This document shows, in pieces, positions 51,680 through 60,076 of a stretch of 64,000 bases of DNA. Where the stretch lies: assembly GCA_934254825.1 (NCBI GenBank), contig CAKQMB010000005.1, positions 62,001 through 126,000 on the forward strand. The letters run 5' to 3'. The translations under genes were made by a program, and so were the position numbers. Within the stretch, counting starts at the first letter, position 1. Each line of letters opens with the position of its first letter. Below the pieces are notes generated by a model. That model saw nothing but the letters and a program-made list of their open reading frames with translations. It was not told the DNA's origin and ran no database searches. This DNA comes from an uncultured Clostridia bacterium. Its GTDB lineage: Bacteria; Bacillota; Clostridia; Christensenellales; Borkfalkiaceae.

Positions 51680-52738
51680 ATGAGAGGAGTTATTCGCGTA
51701 AATTTAAAAAACCTCGTTTATAATTTCGATTTGTTGAAATCGAGACTTCCCGCGGGGGTTTTGTCTGCCGCCGTCGTTAAAGCCGACGCTTACGGTCACG
51801 GCGAAAGAGAAGTTATAAAAGCTTTGGAAAATTCCGCCGATTATTTCGTTACGGCGACGATTGAGGAAGCGGAACGGGCGAGAGAAATAACGGCTAAGCC
51901 GATTTTGTGCCTTGCGAGAGTTACGGGAAAAGAAATCGGGAGATGTATTTTAAAAAGGATCGAAATAAGCGTTTCGTCCGTCGAAGATTTAAAAGAAATC
52001 ATTTGCGTAAGTGCAGATATGAACGTTTCGGCATACGTTCATATTTGTCTCGACACGGGTATGAACAGAATGGGGATTAAAACAGAAAAAGCCGTCTATA
52101 AGTCGATTAACGCCGTAAAATTATGTCGAACGGTGACGATAAAGGGCGTTTATTCGCATTTTTTCGACGGGGATAGCCGCGAGAGAAACGAAAAACAGTA
52201 CGAGAAATTCATATCGTTTTTAAAGCTCGGCGATAAAACTTTCTCGGGCGCGATAAAGCACATTTCTTCTACGGCGGAATTTATCGAAAAGAAATATTGT
52301 TTCGATATGGTTCGCTTCGGTATCGGGATCTACGGCTACGGCGAGGCGGGCGTTAAACCTTGCCTTTCGCTCAAAAGCTACGTTTCGAGGGTTGCGAAGG
52401 TCAAAAAGGGCGAGACCGTAGGTTACGGCGGAAAATTTATCGCCGAAAAGGATTGTTATATAGCTACGATTTCCGCAGGTTACGGCGACGGGATTTTGAG
52501 AAAGTTTACGGGCGGAAGTGTTCTTATCGGCGGGAAAAGGCGGAAAATCGTCGGAAACGTTTGTATGGATTACTGTTTCGCTCCGGTTGACGGAAGCGTA
52601 AAAGCGGGCGACGAGGTCGTTTTTATCGGCAGTCAGGGCGGAAAAACGCTTACCGCCGAGGATATGGCGAAAACGTGCGATACGATATCGTACGAGATAC
52701 TTACGGGGCTTAAACGCTTCGAAAAAGTATACGAATAA
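51680..52738 (+). CDS. alr: Alanine racemase (352 aa)
   Basis: Alr makes D-alanine for peptidoglycan with PLP. The PLP lysine is in AAVVKADAYGHG near the N-terminus, and VHICLDTGMNRMGI and MVRFGIGIYGYG are family blocks. The second catalytic residue, Tyr, is in the C-terminal beta domain region ATISAGYGDGILR. A shorter-than-usual length (about 365-390 typical) comes from compact loops; all motifs are present. ATG 51680 is chosen with GGAGAG close upstream; a TTG 36 bp earlier has no site. The dispersed 12-mer (52097-52108) lies inside. Confidence 0.93.
   Translation: MRGVIRVNLKNLVYNFDLLKSRLPAGVLSAAVVKADAYGHGEREVIKALENSADYFVTATIEEAERAREITAKPILCLARVTGKEIGRCILKRIEISVSSVEDLKEIICVSADMNVSAYVHICLDTGMNRMGIKTEKAVYKSINAVKLCRTVTIKGVYSHFFDGDSRERNEKQYEKFISFLKLGDKTFSGAIKHISSTAEFIEKKYCFDMVRFGIGIYGYGEAGVKPCLSLKSYVSRVAKVKKGETVGYGGKFIAEKDCYIATISAGYGDGILRKFTGGSVLIGGKRRKIVGNVCMDYCFAPVDGSVKAGDEVVFIGSQGGKTLTAEDMAKTCDTISYEILTGLKRFEKVYE
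52097..52108 (-). repeat. Dispersed 12-mer AATCGACTTATA, copy 5 (inside alr, minus orientation)
   Basis: On the + strand CGTCTATAAGTCGATTA (52093-52109), coding VYKSI. Sixteen of 17 positions match the reverse complement of the 20-bp form at 9304 and 57664 through the GACG end. Confidence 0.6.
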
Positions 52739-52810
52739 CGGGTGCAAAGGGCAAAAAGCGATAAAGAACATAAAAATATCTCGAAACGGCTTTCGCGCGC
52801 CGAATATTCG

Positions 52811-52839
52811 TTGACATTTTTCTCCTAAAAGTTTAGAAT
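52811..52839 (+). promoter_or_regulatory. Sigma-A type promoter of aspS
   Basis: Consensus TTGACA (52811-52816), 17 bp, TAGAAT (52834-52839). The ~50-nt leader has no room for a T-box. Confidence 0.75.
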
Positions 52840-52898
52840 AAACGTATACGCAAGGTCTGCCGCGTTAAATTCGGCAGCCTTAAAACGGAGAAATACAT

Positions 52899-54701
52899 AT
52901 GTCAGAATTTATGGGTGATTTAAGGCGTACCTCGATGTGCGGGACGCTTCGGCGCGAGGACGCGGGAAAAGAAGTTACGGTTATGGGTTGGACGCAGAGA
53001 AGAAGAAATCTCGGCTCGCTTATTTTCGTCGATCTTCGCGATAAAACGGGTCTCGTTCAGGTCGTTTTCGACGATACCACGGATAAAGCGGTTTTCGAAA
53101 AAGCGCAGAATATCCGTTCGGAATACGTTCTCGCGGTTAAAGGAAAGGTAAGAGAAAGAGAGAGCAAAACCAACAAAATAGCCACGGGCGAGATCGAAAT
53201 TCTTGCCGACGAGCTTAAAATTCTCTCGGAAGCAGACACCACGCCGTTCGAAATTCTCGATGACTCCAACGTCAACGAAACCCTTCGTTTAAAATACAGA
53301 TATCTCGATTTAAGAAGACCTTCTTTGCAGAAAAACCTGTTTTTAAGAAACGAGATAACCAAAGCCGCAAGAAGATTTTTCGACGACAACGGATTTGTGG
53401 AAGTGGAAACGCCTATGCTCGGCAGATCGACTCCCGAGGGCGCGAGAGACTATCTCGTTCCGTCCAGAGTTCATGAGGGTTGTTTTTACGCGTTGCCGCA
53501 GTCTCCCCAGCTTTATAAACAGCTTCTGATGATCGCGGGGTTCGACAGATATTATCAGATCACAAAATGTTTCCGCGACGAGGATTTGAGAGCCAACCGT
53601 CAGCCGGAATTCACTCAGATAGACGTCGAGATGAGTTTCGTGGAGGAAATCGAAGACGTTATGTACCCGATCGAGGGTCTTATCAAAAATATTTTCAAAA
53701 ACGCGATAGGTCTGGATCTCGGCGATGGACATTTCAGAACGATGACTTACCGCGAAGCTATGGAAAATTACGGATCGGACAAGCCCGACACGAGATTCGG
53801 TTTGAAAATCGTTAATTGTTCGGATTTGTTCGCGAAATCGGAATTCAAGGTTTTCGCGGACGCTTTGAAAATCGAAATCGGACCTATCAGAGGCAGCGTG
53901 AGAGCTATCAACGCCAAAGGCTTAGCCGATAAGTTTTCGAGAAAAGAGCTTGACGCGACCGTCGAGTACGCAAAAACGCTCGGCGCGAAAGGTCTCTGCT
54001 GGATGACCTGGACTAAGGGCGGAGAAATAAAGTCTTCGTTCGCGAAATTCGTCACGGCGGAAGATATCGAAAATATCAAAGCGAGAATGGATTTCGAAGA
54101 GGGCGACGTTTTGTTCTTCGCGGCGGATAAAGATTACGTTGTGTTCAACACGCTCGGCGGAATTCGTCTTATGATAGCGGACAAGCACGGACTTATAAAT
54201 AAGGACGTTTACGATATTTTGTGGATAACCGAATTCCCGATGTTCGAATGGTCGGAAGAGGAAAATCGTTATATGGCTGTTCACCATCCGTTCACCGCTC
54301 CTATGAACGAAGATCTCGAACTTTGCGAAACCGATCCTTCCAAAGCGAGAGCGAAAGCGTACGACCTTGTTATCAACGGTCAGGAATCGGGCGGCGGATC
54401 TATCCGTATTCATTCGAGAGATATTCAGAAAAAGATGTTCAATATTCTCGGTTTCTCCGAGGAAGATATCGAAAAGAAGTTCGGCTTCTTCGTGGACGCG
54501 TTCAATTACGGCGCGCCCCCGCACGGCGGACTTGCTTTCGGCTTGGATCGTCTCACGATGCTTTTATCGAAAGACGATTCGATAAGAGACGTTATAGCAT
54601 TCCCGAAGGTTCAGACGGCTTCGTGCCTTATGAGCAGCGCGCCCGCGCCGGTAGAGCAGAAACAGCTTGACGAACTTTATATCGAAGTTAAAAAAGACTG
54701 A
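52899..54701 (+). CDS. aspS: Aspartyl-tRNA synthetase, bacterial type (600 aa)
   Basis: This class II synthetase has the N-terminal OB-fold anticodon-binding domain (VMGWTQRRRNLGSLIFVDLRD), motif 2 (YQITKCFRDEDLRANRQPEFTQ split over two strands), the bacterial GAD insertion domain (about 290-420), and motif 3 (GLAFGLDRLTMLL). Length is normal for the bacterial enzyme. Whether it charges only tRNA-Asp or also tRNA-Asn cannot be said from this window, as gatCAB is not seen. GGAGAAATAC precedes the ATG. Confidence 0.97.
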   Translation: MSEFMGDLRRTSMCGTLRREDAGKEVTVMGWTQRRRNLGSLIFVDLRDKTGLVQVVFDDTTDKAVFEKAQNIRSEYVLAVKGKVRERESKTNKIATGEIEILADELKILSEADTTPFEILDDSNVNETLRLKYRYLDLRRPSLQKNLFLRNEITKAARRFFDDNGFVEVETPMLGRSTPEGARDYLVPSRVHEGCFYALPQSPQLYKQLLMIAGFDRYYQITKCFRDEDLRANRQPEFTQIDVEMSFVEEIEDVMYPIEGLIKNIFKNAIGLDLGDGHFRTMTYREAMENYGSDKPDTRFGLKIVNCSDLFAKSEFKVFADALKIEIGPIRGSVRAINAKGLADKFSRKELDATVEYAKTLGAKGLCWMTWTKGGEIKSSFAKFVTAEDIENIKARMDFEEGDVLFFAADKDYVVFNTLGGIRLMIADKHGLINKDVYDILWITEFPMFEWSEEENRYMAVHHPFTAPMNEDLELCETDPSKARAKAYDLVINGQESGGGSIRIHSRDIQKKMFNILGFSEEDIEKKFGFFVDAFNYGAPPHGGLAFGLDRLTMLLSKDDSIRDVIAFPKVQTASCLMSSAPAPVEQKQLDELYIEVKKD

Positions 54702-54719
54702 TAATAAAAACCAAATTCG

Positions 54720-54745
54720 AAACTCCGCTTTGCGGGGTTTTGTTT
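54720..54745 (+). terminator. Terminator of aspS
   Basis: AACTCCGC, TT, GCGGGGTT with one G-U pair, followed by TTGTTTT. Confidence 0.7.
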
Positions 54746-54801
54746 TAAAAGGGAATTTTTCGGAATTTAAGGATTTTCGGAATAAATTTAAAAGAGGAAA
54801 A

Positions 54802-56961
54802 ATGAGTAAAAGCAAAAAAGAATTAAAAGAACTTGTATCGGCGATGAGTTTGGAGGAAAAAGCGTTGCAATTAACGCAGTTTCCCGCCTATGAGCTTGAT
54901 CACGGCGTGGAAAAAATCGTAACGGGTTATTGCAATCTCGGCGAGATCGACCGCGAATCGTTATGGCTCGCTGGTACGGTTTTAAACGCTCCGAGCGCAG
55001 AAGCGGCGCAGTCTATTCGTAAAGCCCGTCTCGAAAAGGGAATCTCCGACCCCCTCCCGATAATGCTCGACGTAATCCACGGTTATAGAACGGTTTACCC
55101 CGTGCCGATAGCTATGGCTTGCAGTTTCGACCTTTCGCTTATCGAGGATTGTTCGGAGCTTGCCGCAACAGAAGCGAAATACGACGGCATAGACGTTACT
55201 TTTTCGCCTATGGTCGATTTATCCCGCGACGCGCGTTGGGGCAGAGTTATGGAAGGCGCGGGCGAAGATCCCTATCTCGGCGGCGAGGTCGGAAAGGCTA
55301 TGATCCGCGGTTATCATAAAGGCGGCATCGGCTGTTGCGTAAAGCATTTTGCGGGTTACGGCGCGGCGGAAGCGGGCAGAGAATATAACACGACCGATAT
55401 TTCCGAGCGGAATTTGCGTGAATATTATCTCAAAGCCTATCGCGAGTGCGTTAAGGAAAACCCCGAAATGTTCATGAGTTCTTTTAATCTTTTGAACGGT
55501 AAGCCGATTTTGGGGCATAAGGAAATTATGATCGATATGCTTCGCGACGAATGGGGGTTCGACGGCGTTGTTATTTCCGATTACGGCGCGGTTGAAGAAC
55601 TTCACGAACACGGCTACGCTGCCACGGGAGCGGATTGCGCCCGCGTTGCGATCGAAGGCGGCGTAGATATCGAAATGGGTTCGTCCGTTTTTTCGAGCTA
55701 CCTGCCGGAACTCGTCGGATCGGGCGTTATATCGGAAGAAAAAATAGACGAGGCTGTTTTGCGCGTTCTCGAACTTAAAAACAAGCTCGGAATGTATGAA
55801 AATCCCGATAGGTATACAGATATTAAGAAACGAGACGAAGTCACGCTTTCGGAAAACGCGAGGGCTTTGGCTCGTAAAGCCGCGGAAGAAAGTTGCGTTT
55901 TACTGAAAAATAACGGTGTGTTGCCGTTAAAAGAAAACGCTAAGGTTACGTTTGTCGGTCCTTTTGCGGACGAACGCGAAATAATGGGCAACTGGGCGGA
56001 CAGAGGTCGCGCAAAGGACAGTGTGAGCGTGAAAGAGGGCGTCGAAAAGCTTTTGAAACGCGTCGTTCCGTATGCGCGCGGCTGTTCGTGGAAACTTTTC
56101 GAAACCGACGAAAGCGGATTTGAAGAAGCTGAAAAAGTATGCGCCGACGCCGATATTATCGTGGCGTGCGTGGGCGAACATATGCTGCATACTGGCGAGG
56201 GACATTCCCGCGCGGATATCCGTATCCCCGAGGTTCAACGCAAATTTATCGCTCGGCTTTCTATGTTAAATAAACCGCTCGCGCTTGTCGTGTTCGGCGG
56301 CAGACCGCTTGTCCTCGGCGACGTAGAGAAGTATGCCGACGCGATTTTATACGTCTGGCAACCGGGAACGGAGGGCGGCAACGCAATCGCGAATTTGCTT
56401 TACGGCAAAGTAAGTCCATGCGGAAAAACGGTTATGAGCTTCCCGCGTTCGACGGGGCAGTGTCCGATTTATTACAATCATTTTTCGACGGGCAGACCGA
56501 AACGCAAGGACGTTCCGTCCGTTTATAGCGACGAGATTTGCCGCACGGGTTACGACGACGAATATAATTCTCCGCTTTATCCGTTCGGTTACGGTCTTTC
56601 TTACGCGAATTTCGAGTATTCCGAATTTAAGTTATCGGAAAGTAAAATGTCTCGCGGCGGAAAAATCACGGCGAGCGTGAAGCTTAAAAACGTCGGGAAA
56701 ACGGACGGCTACGAAACGGCGCAGTGGTATCTTCACGATTTGTTCGCTTCCGTCGTACGCCCCGTGAAAGAGTTGAAAGGCTTTGAAAAGGTCTTTCTGA
56801 AAGCGGGCGAAGCAAAGCTCTTAACTTTCGAAATTACGGAAGAAACTTTGAAATTTTACACCGATAGCGGAGATTTCGCGGCGGAAGCGGGCGAATTCGA
56901 GCTTTTCGTCGGCGGAAATTCCGAAGATTGTTTAAAAGTCTATTTCGAACTTATCGATTAA
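54802..56961 (+). CDS. Glycoside hydrolase family 3, beta-glucosidase/beta-xylosidase type (719 aa)
   Basis: GH3 enzymes are retaining glycosidases that release terminal beta-D-sugars. The nucleophile Asp260 is in GVVISDYGAV; substrate-binding KHFAGYG (about 181-187) and the acid/base loop GEHMLHTGEGHSR are present. Layout: (alpha/beta)8 barrel to about 300, alpha/beta sandwich to about 560, and C-terminal fibronectin III-like domain (KLKNVGKTDGYETAQWYLHD). No signal peptide, so it acts in the cytoplasm on imported oligosaccharides. The ATG at 54802 has AGAGGAAA; the frame is open further upstream but overlaps aspS and its terminator. Stop at 56959-56961. Confidence 0.93.
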   Translation: MSKSKKELKELVSAMSLEEKALQLTQFPAYELDHGVEKIVTGYCNLGEIDRESLWLAGTVLNAPSAEAAQSIRKARLEKGISDPLPIMLDVIHGYRTVYPVPIAMACSFDLSLIEDCSELAATEAKYDGIDVTFSPMVDLSRDARWGRVMEGAGEDPYLGGEVGKAMIRGYHKGGIGCCVKHFAGYGAAEAGREYNTTDISERNLREYYLKAYRECVKENPEMFMSSFNLLNGKPILGHKEIMIDMLRDEWGFDGVVISDYGAVEELHEHGYAATGADCARVAIEGGVDIEMGSSVFSSYLPELVGSGVISEEKIDEAVLRVLELKNKLGMYENPDRYTDIKKRDEVTLSENARALARKAAEESCVLLKNNGVLPLKENAKVTFVGPFADEREIMGNWADRGRAKDSVSVKEGVEKLLKRVVPYARGCSWKLFETDESGFEEAEKVCADADIIVACVGEHMLHTGEGHSRADIRIPEVQRKFIARLSMLNKPLALVVFGGRPLVLGDVEKYADAILYVWQPGTEGGNAIANLLYGKVSPCGKTVMSFPRSTGQCPIYYNHFSTGRPKRKDVPSVYSDEICRTGYDDEYNSPLYPFGYGLSYANFEYSEFKLSESKMSRGGKITASVKLKNVGKTDGYETAQWYLHDLFASVVRPVKELKGFEKVFLKAGEAKLLTFEITEETLKFYTDSGDFAAEAGEFELFVGGNSEDCLKVYFELID

Positions 56962-57168
56962 ACGAAGAATTTAATTATAAAAATAAAATTGTAGGTAAAC
57001 AAATCAAATTTCTGCTTGGCATTCTGCTTCTCCCCGAAACAGTATATCGCCTTGAAAAAATATGTCTCTTTGGAGAAGCCTTTTGTTTGTTTTGATTGCG
57101 CTTTTGATTTTTACGAATAAATACCTTCCCACATAAAAGTTGCAAGATAGAGTGAAAGGCTTAAAATC

Positions 57169-57203
57169 GGGGGAAGGTGGCGGCGTAGCCGACGGATGAG
57201 GGG
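57169..57203. repeat. GGGGGAAGGTGG...GACGGATGAGGGG dispersed-type repeat
   Basis: The block GGGGGAAGGTGGCGGCG-TAGCCGACGGATGAGGGG resembles an intergenic repeat that recurs in many gut bacterial genomes; this is from memory and only one copy is in the window. The surrounding gap 56962-57688 (727 bp) has no gene; 56962-57168 shows nothing I can assign. Confidence 0.45.
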
Positions 57204-57263
57204 CTCAGCGAAAAGGCTTGTATAAGTGGTAAATTTTTTTTCTGAGAAATAAGTCTGATGCAG

Positions 57264-57296
57264 GCGGGCGATTGATAATCGCCCCTACGAAATTTT
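57264..57296. repeat. Single-hairpin GGGCG element, partial copy
   Basis: GGGCGATT-GAT-AATCGCCC (57266-57284) followed by CTACGAAATTTTGTTGCA, matching the second hairpin and tail of the elements at 28694 and 59979. Confidence 0.6.
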
Positions 57297-57434
57297 GTTG
57301 CATTTGCAATAGCTTTTGCGATGGAAGATGACAATTAAAAAGTTGCATTTCTAACTTTTCGGGTAGATTTGCAACTTTTTTTTACTGCTTTAAAAATAAG
57401 CGTATTTTACCAAGGCTTATCGGCATAAGGCGTG

Positions 57435-57534
57435 TTTTCCGAAATGGGAAGATTTGTATAGATTTTACGATGAATTTTCCGAAACGGGAAAATTTGTGTG
57501 GGTTTTGGGTTAAATTTTCCGAAACGGGAATTTT
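57435..57534. repeat. Three 40-bp tandem repeats built on TTTTCCGAAACGGGAA
   Basis: TTTTCCGAAAYGGGAA starts at 57435, 57475 and 57515, exactly 40 bp apart. Copies 1 and 2 continue ...GATTTGT / AATTTGT. A perfect DnaA box (TGTGGATAA, 57538-57546) follows directly. Confidence 0.8.
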
Positions 57535-57588
57535 CAATGTGGATAACTTGCTTAACATAAAACCTCGATTAAAATCGATTTTATATAA

Positions 57589-57635
57589 AAATCGTTCCTT
57601 CGGCGCGGCGTAATTTTACACCGAAAGAACGATTT
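57589..57635 (-). terminator. Terminator of the PPi-PFK gene
   Basis: AAATCGTTCCTTCGG (57589-57603) pairs with CCGAAAGAACGATTT (57621-57635) with one mismatch; the minus strand then runs into TTTATATAAAA. Confidence 0.65.
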
Positions 57636-57667
57636 GCAAATTTTATATTTTCTATAAAAGTGTCGAT

Positions 57668-57679
57668 AATCGACTTATA
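57668..57679 (+). repeat. Dispersed 12-mer AATCGACTTATA, copy 6 (intergenic)
   Basis: CGATAATCGACTTATAGACG (57664-57683) is identical over 20 bp to the genic copy at 9304-9323. It lies between the PPi-PFK stop codon and its terminator. Confidence 0.65.
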
Positions 57680-57688
57680 GACGGACTT

Positions 57689-58921
57689 TTAAAGCTTAAT
57701 CTTTACGAATTTAAGCTTCGCGTATTCGGGAAGTCCGTTTTTAAGTCTGCGTTTGGGTTCGCCCGAAATAAGAGGGAGAGCGTAAGAAACGAAATCTTCG
57801 GTAAGATTTGTCCCGTCTTCCGTTATCCATTCGGCGGGAATTCTCTTTTCTGCGTTCGCCGCGGAGGAAAGCGGTTCGGCAACGTATTCTATCTCGTAAA
57901 CGTCGCCGCCCTTTCTTTTGAAACCTATCATCTTGTCGGTCTCGCCCTCTATGGCTTTTTTAACCGCGTAACGCCCCGCGGAGAACGACTCTTCTATATC
58001 CGTTTCCGAAGCGCAGTGCGCCGCGCAACGTTGCAGAATGTTAAGTTCGATCGCCTTGCATTTTATGCCGAGCGTTTTGACCTGCGCTTTCAAAGCCGAG
58101 CAAACGCCGCCGAGCTGTGAGTGTCCGAAAACGTCGGTGGAGCTTTGGTCTTCGCCGACGTATTTGCCGTCCGCGAAACGAATCCCTTCCGAAACCGCGA
58201 CAACGCAGTGATGTTTTTCGTCCACGACCTTTTTAACGTCGCTCAAAAATTTCTCGTAAGAAAAGGGGATTTCGGGGAGATAAATGAGATCCGCGCCGCT
58301 CCCGTTCACGGAAGCAAGTCTGCTTGCCGCGGTGAGCCAGCCCGCGTTTCTGCCCATAATTTCCACGATAACGACGAGGGGAGAATAGTATATCTCCGCG
58401 TCTCTGTTTACTTCCATAACGGAATTGGCTATGTATTTCGCCGCGCTTCCGTAACCGGGGCAGTGATCCGTGCCGCAAAGGTCGTTGTCGATAGTCTTCG
58501 GAATACCGATCACGTTCATATCGTACCCCGATTTCTGCATATATTTAGAGATTTTGTCGCAGGTGTCCATACTGTCGTTGCCGCCGTTATAGAAAAAATA
58601 ACGAACGTCGTATTTTTTGAAAACCTCTAAAATTCTGCGGTAATCGGAATCGTCTTCGGCGGGGTTTTTAAGCTTGTATCTTACCGAACCGAACGCCGAA
58701 GCGGGCGTGTATTTCAAAGCTTCTATCTCGGCTCTGTCTTCCGCCGAAATATCGAAAAAGTCCTCGTCCAAAACGCCCTTTATTCCGTGATGAGCGCATA
58801 AAACGCCCGTAATGTTTTCGCTGTCGAGAGCTTCGATAAGTCCGCCCGCGATGCTCGCGTTTATAACCGTGGTAGGTCCGCCCGATTGAGCGAAAACGCA
58901 TCTTCCTTTAAGATTTCTCAT
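57689..58921 (-). CDS. pfp: Pyrophosphate-dependent 6-phosphofructokinase (410 aa)
   Basis: This enzyme interconverts fructose-6-phosphate and fructose-1,6-bisphosphate with PPi instead of ATP, a reversible step that saves ATP in anaerobes. The PPi type is shown by GGNDS (113-117), where ATP enzymes have GGDGS, and by PKTIDND (141-147), where Lys replaces the Gly of PGTIDND. MGRNAGW (about 189-195) binds the sugar phosphate. The clade is the about 410-residue group II PFK of Clostridia. It begins 27 bp after pfkA in the same operon, so the cell carries both phosphoryl-donor types side by side. Confidence 0.93.
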   Translation of the reverse strand: MRNLKGRCVFAQSGGPTTVINASIAGGLIEALDSENITGVLCAHHGIKGVLDEDFFDISAEDRAEIEALKYTPASAFGSVRYKLKNPAEDDSDYRRILEVFKKYDVRYFFYNGGNDSMDTCDKISKYMQKSGYDMNVIGIPKTIDNDLCGTDHCPGYGSAAKYIANSVMEVNRDAEIYYSPLVVIVEIMGRNAGWLTAASRLASVNGSGADLIYLPEIPFSYEKFLSDVKKVVDEKHHCVVAVSEGIRFADGKYVGEDQSSTDVFGHSQLGGVCSALKAQVKTLGIKCKAIELNILQRCAAHCASETDIEESFSAGRYAVKKAIEGETDKMIGFKRKGGDVYEIEYVAEPLSSAANAEKRIPAEWITEDGTNLTEDFVSYALPLISGEPKRRLKNGLPEYAKLKFVKIKL

Positions 58922-58948
58922 AAGTTTTTTCGTGTTTTTAATAAATTT

Positions 58949-59908
58949 TTAGCAGAGTTTAGCCGCCATATCGTAAAGCTTCTTGTCGATTTTCTTAGTC
59001 TGGGAAAGAGCTTCGTTTATATCGAGATCGACGATCTTGTTGTTTTTGATACCGATAACTCTGTTGGTTTTGCCCTCCAACAAAAGCTCGGTAGCTCTCG
59101 TGCCGAATCTCGCGGCAAGCATTCTGTCCGCCATAGTGGGCGTGCCGCCTCTCTGAATATGACCAAGAGTAGTTACTTTGACGTCCGCGCCGCTGATAAC
59201 CGAAACGATCGTCTTGATTTCCTGTTCGTTGCCCGCGCCTTCCGCAAGAACGATTATGTTCGACGTTTTGCCCCTTTCCTTACTCTTTTTGATATCTTCG
59301 GCGATAGCCTGAATGTCGTAAGGAATTTCGGGGACGAGAATATATTCCGCGCCGCCGCAGATACCCGAGTAAAGCGCGATATCGCCGCAACGTCTGCCCA
59401 TAACTTTGATGAGCGAAACTCTGTCGTGAGAAGTCATAGTGTCTCTGAGGTTGTTGATTGCCCAAAGAACGGTGTTTACCGCGGTGTCGAAGCCGAGAGT
59501 GTAGTCGGTGTAAGCAAGATCGTTATCGATCGTGCCGGGGATTCCTACGACGTTGATTCCGTTTTCGTCGGACAAAAGTCTTGCGCCCGTGAACGAACCG
59601 TCGCCGCCGATTACGACAAGACCCTCGATGCCGAGAGCTTTAAGGTTATCCGCGGCTTTCTTTCTCGTTTCGGGAAGCTTGAAATCGAGACATCTCGCGG
59701 TTTTCAAAATCGTGCCGCCTCTCTGAACGATATCGCAGACGGAGTGAGTGGTCATCGGGTTGATGCAGTTGTTTACAAGACCGAAATAACCTCTTTCTAC
59801 GCCGTAGACTTCGAGTCCGCTGTTGATCGCGCTTCTTACGCACGCCCTTATGCAGGCGTTCATTCCCGGGGCGTCGCCGCCGCTTGTGAGTATTGCTATT
59901 TTTTTCAT
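58949..59908 (-). CDS. pfkA: ATP-dependent 6-phosphofructokinase (319 aa)
   Basis: PfkA commits fructose-6-phosphate to glycolysis with ATP. The N-terminus KKIAILTSGGDAPGMNA, the ATP-site GGDGS (101-105), catalytic PGTIDND (124-130) and MGRRCGD (170-176) are all of the allosteric bacterial ATP type. Length (319 aa) matches B. subtilis and E. coli PfkA. AGGAGGTAAAC lies before the start codon. It follows dnaE, as in B. subtilis where dnaE, accDA and pfkA are neighbours, and is followed by the PPi enzyme. No pyruvate kinase gene is adjacent. Confidence 0.96.
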   Translation of the reverse strand: MKKIAILTSGGDAPGMNACIRACVRSAINSGLEVYGVERGYFGLVNNCINPMTTHSVCDIVQRGGTILKTARCLDFKLPETRKKAADNLKALGIEGLVVIGGDGSFTGARLLSDENGINVVGIPGTIDNDLAYTDYTLGFDTAVNTVLWAINNLRDTMTSHDRVSLIKVMGRRCGDIALYSGICGGAEYILVPEIPYDIQAIAEDIKKSKERGKTSNIIVLAEGAGNEQEIKTIVSVISGADVKVTTLGHIQRGGTPTMADRMLAARFGTRATELLLEGKTNRVIGIKNNKIVDLDINEALSQTKKIDKKLYDMAAKLC

Positions 59909-59978
59909 ATGTTTACCTCCTTGAATGTTCCGACCGAAACGATGATTTGTTTTGGCGGAGCAGGTTAAAAAATTTTTC

Positions 59979-60055
59979 TTTTTTTGCGGGCGAATAATGT
60001 TTGCCCGTGTAATCGTTGTTTTTTTCGGGCGATCGGTGATCGCCCCTACAATTTT
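59979..60055. repeat. Two-hairpin GGGCG intergenic element, copy 2
   Basis: A T run, CGGGCGAATAATGTTTGCCCG (59987-60007, a hairpin, two parts of about ten bases), a second T run, then GGGCGATC-GGT-GATCGCCC (60027-60044) and CTACAATTTTA. The order T run, hairpin 1, T run, hairpin 2, CTACxAATTT is the same as at 28694-28766. It lies between dnaE and pfkA on the minus strand. Confidence 0.6.
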
Positions 60056-60076
60056 ATGTTTCCGATTTTTCCGTTA

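Noticed and set aside
54667..54801. Longer N-terminus for the GH3 enzyme
   Set aside because: It would overlap aspS and its terminator; AGAGGAAA supports the ATG at 54802.
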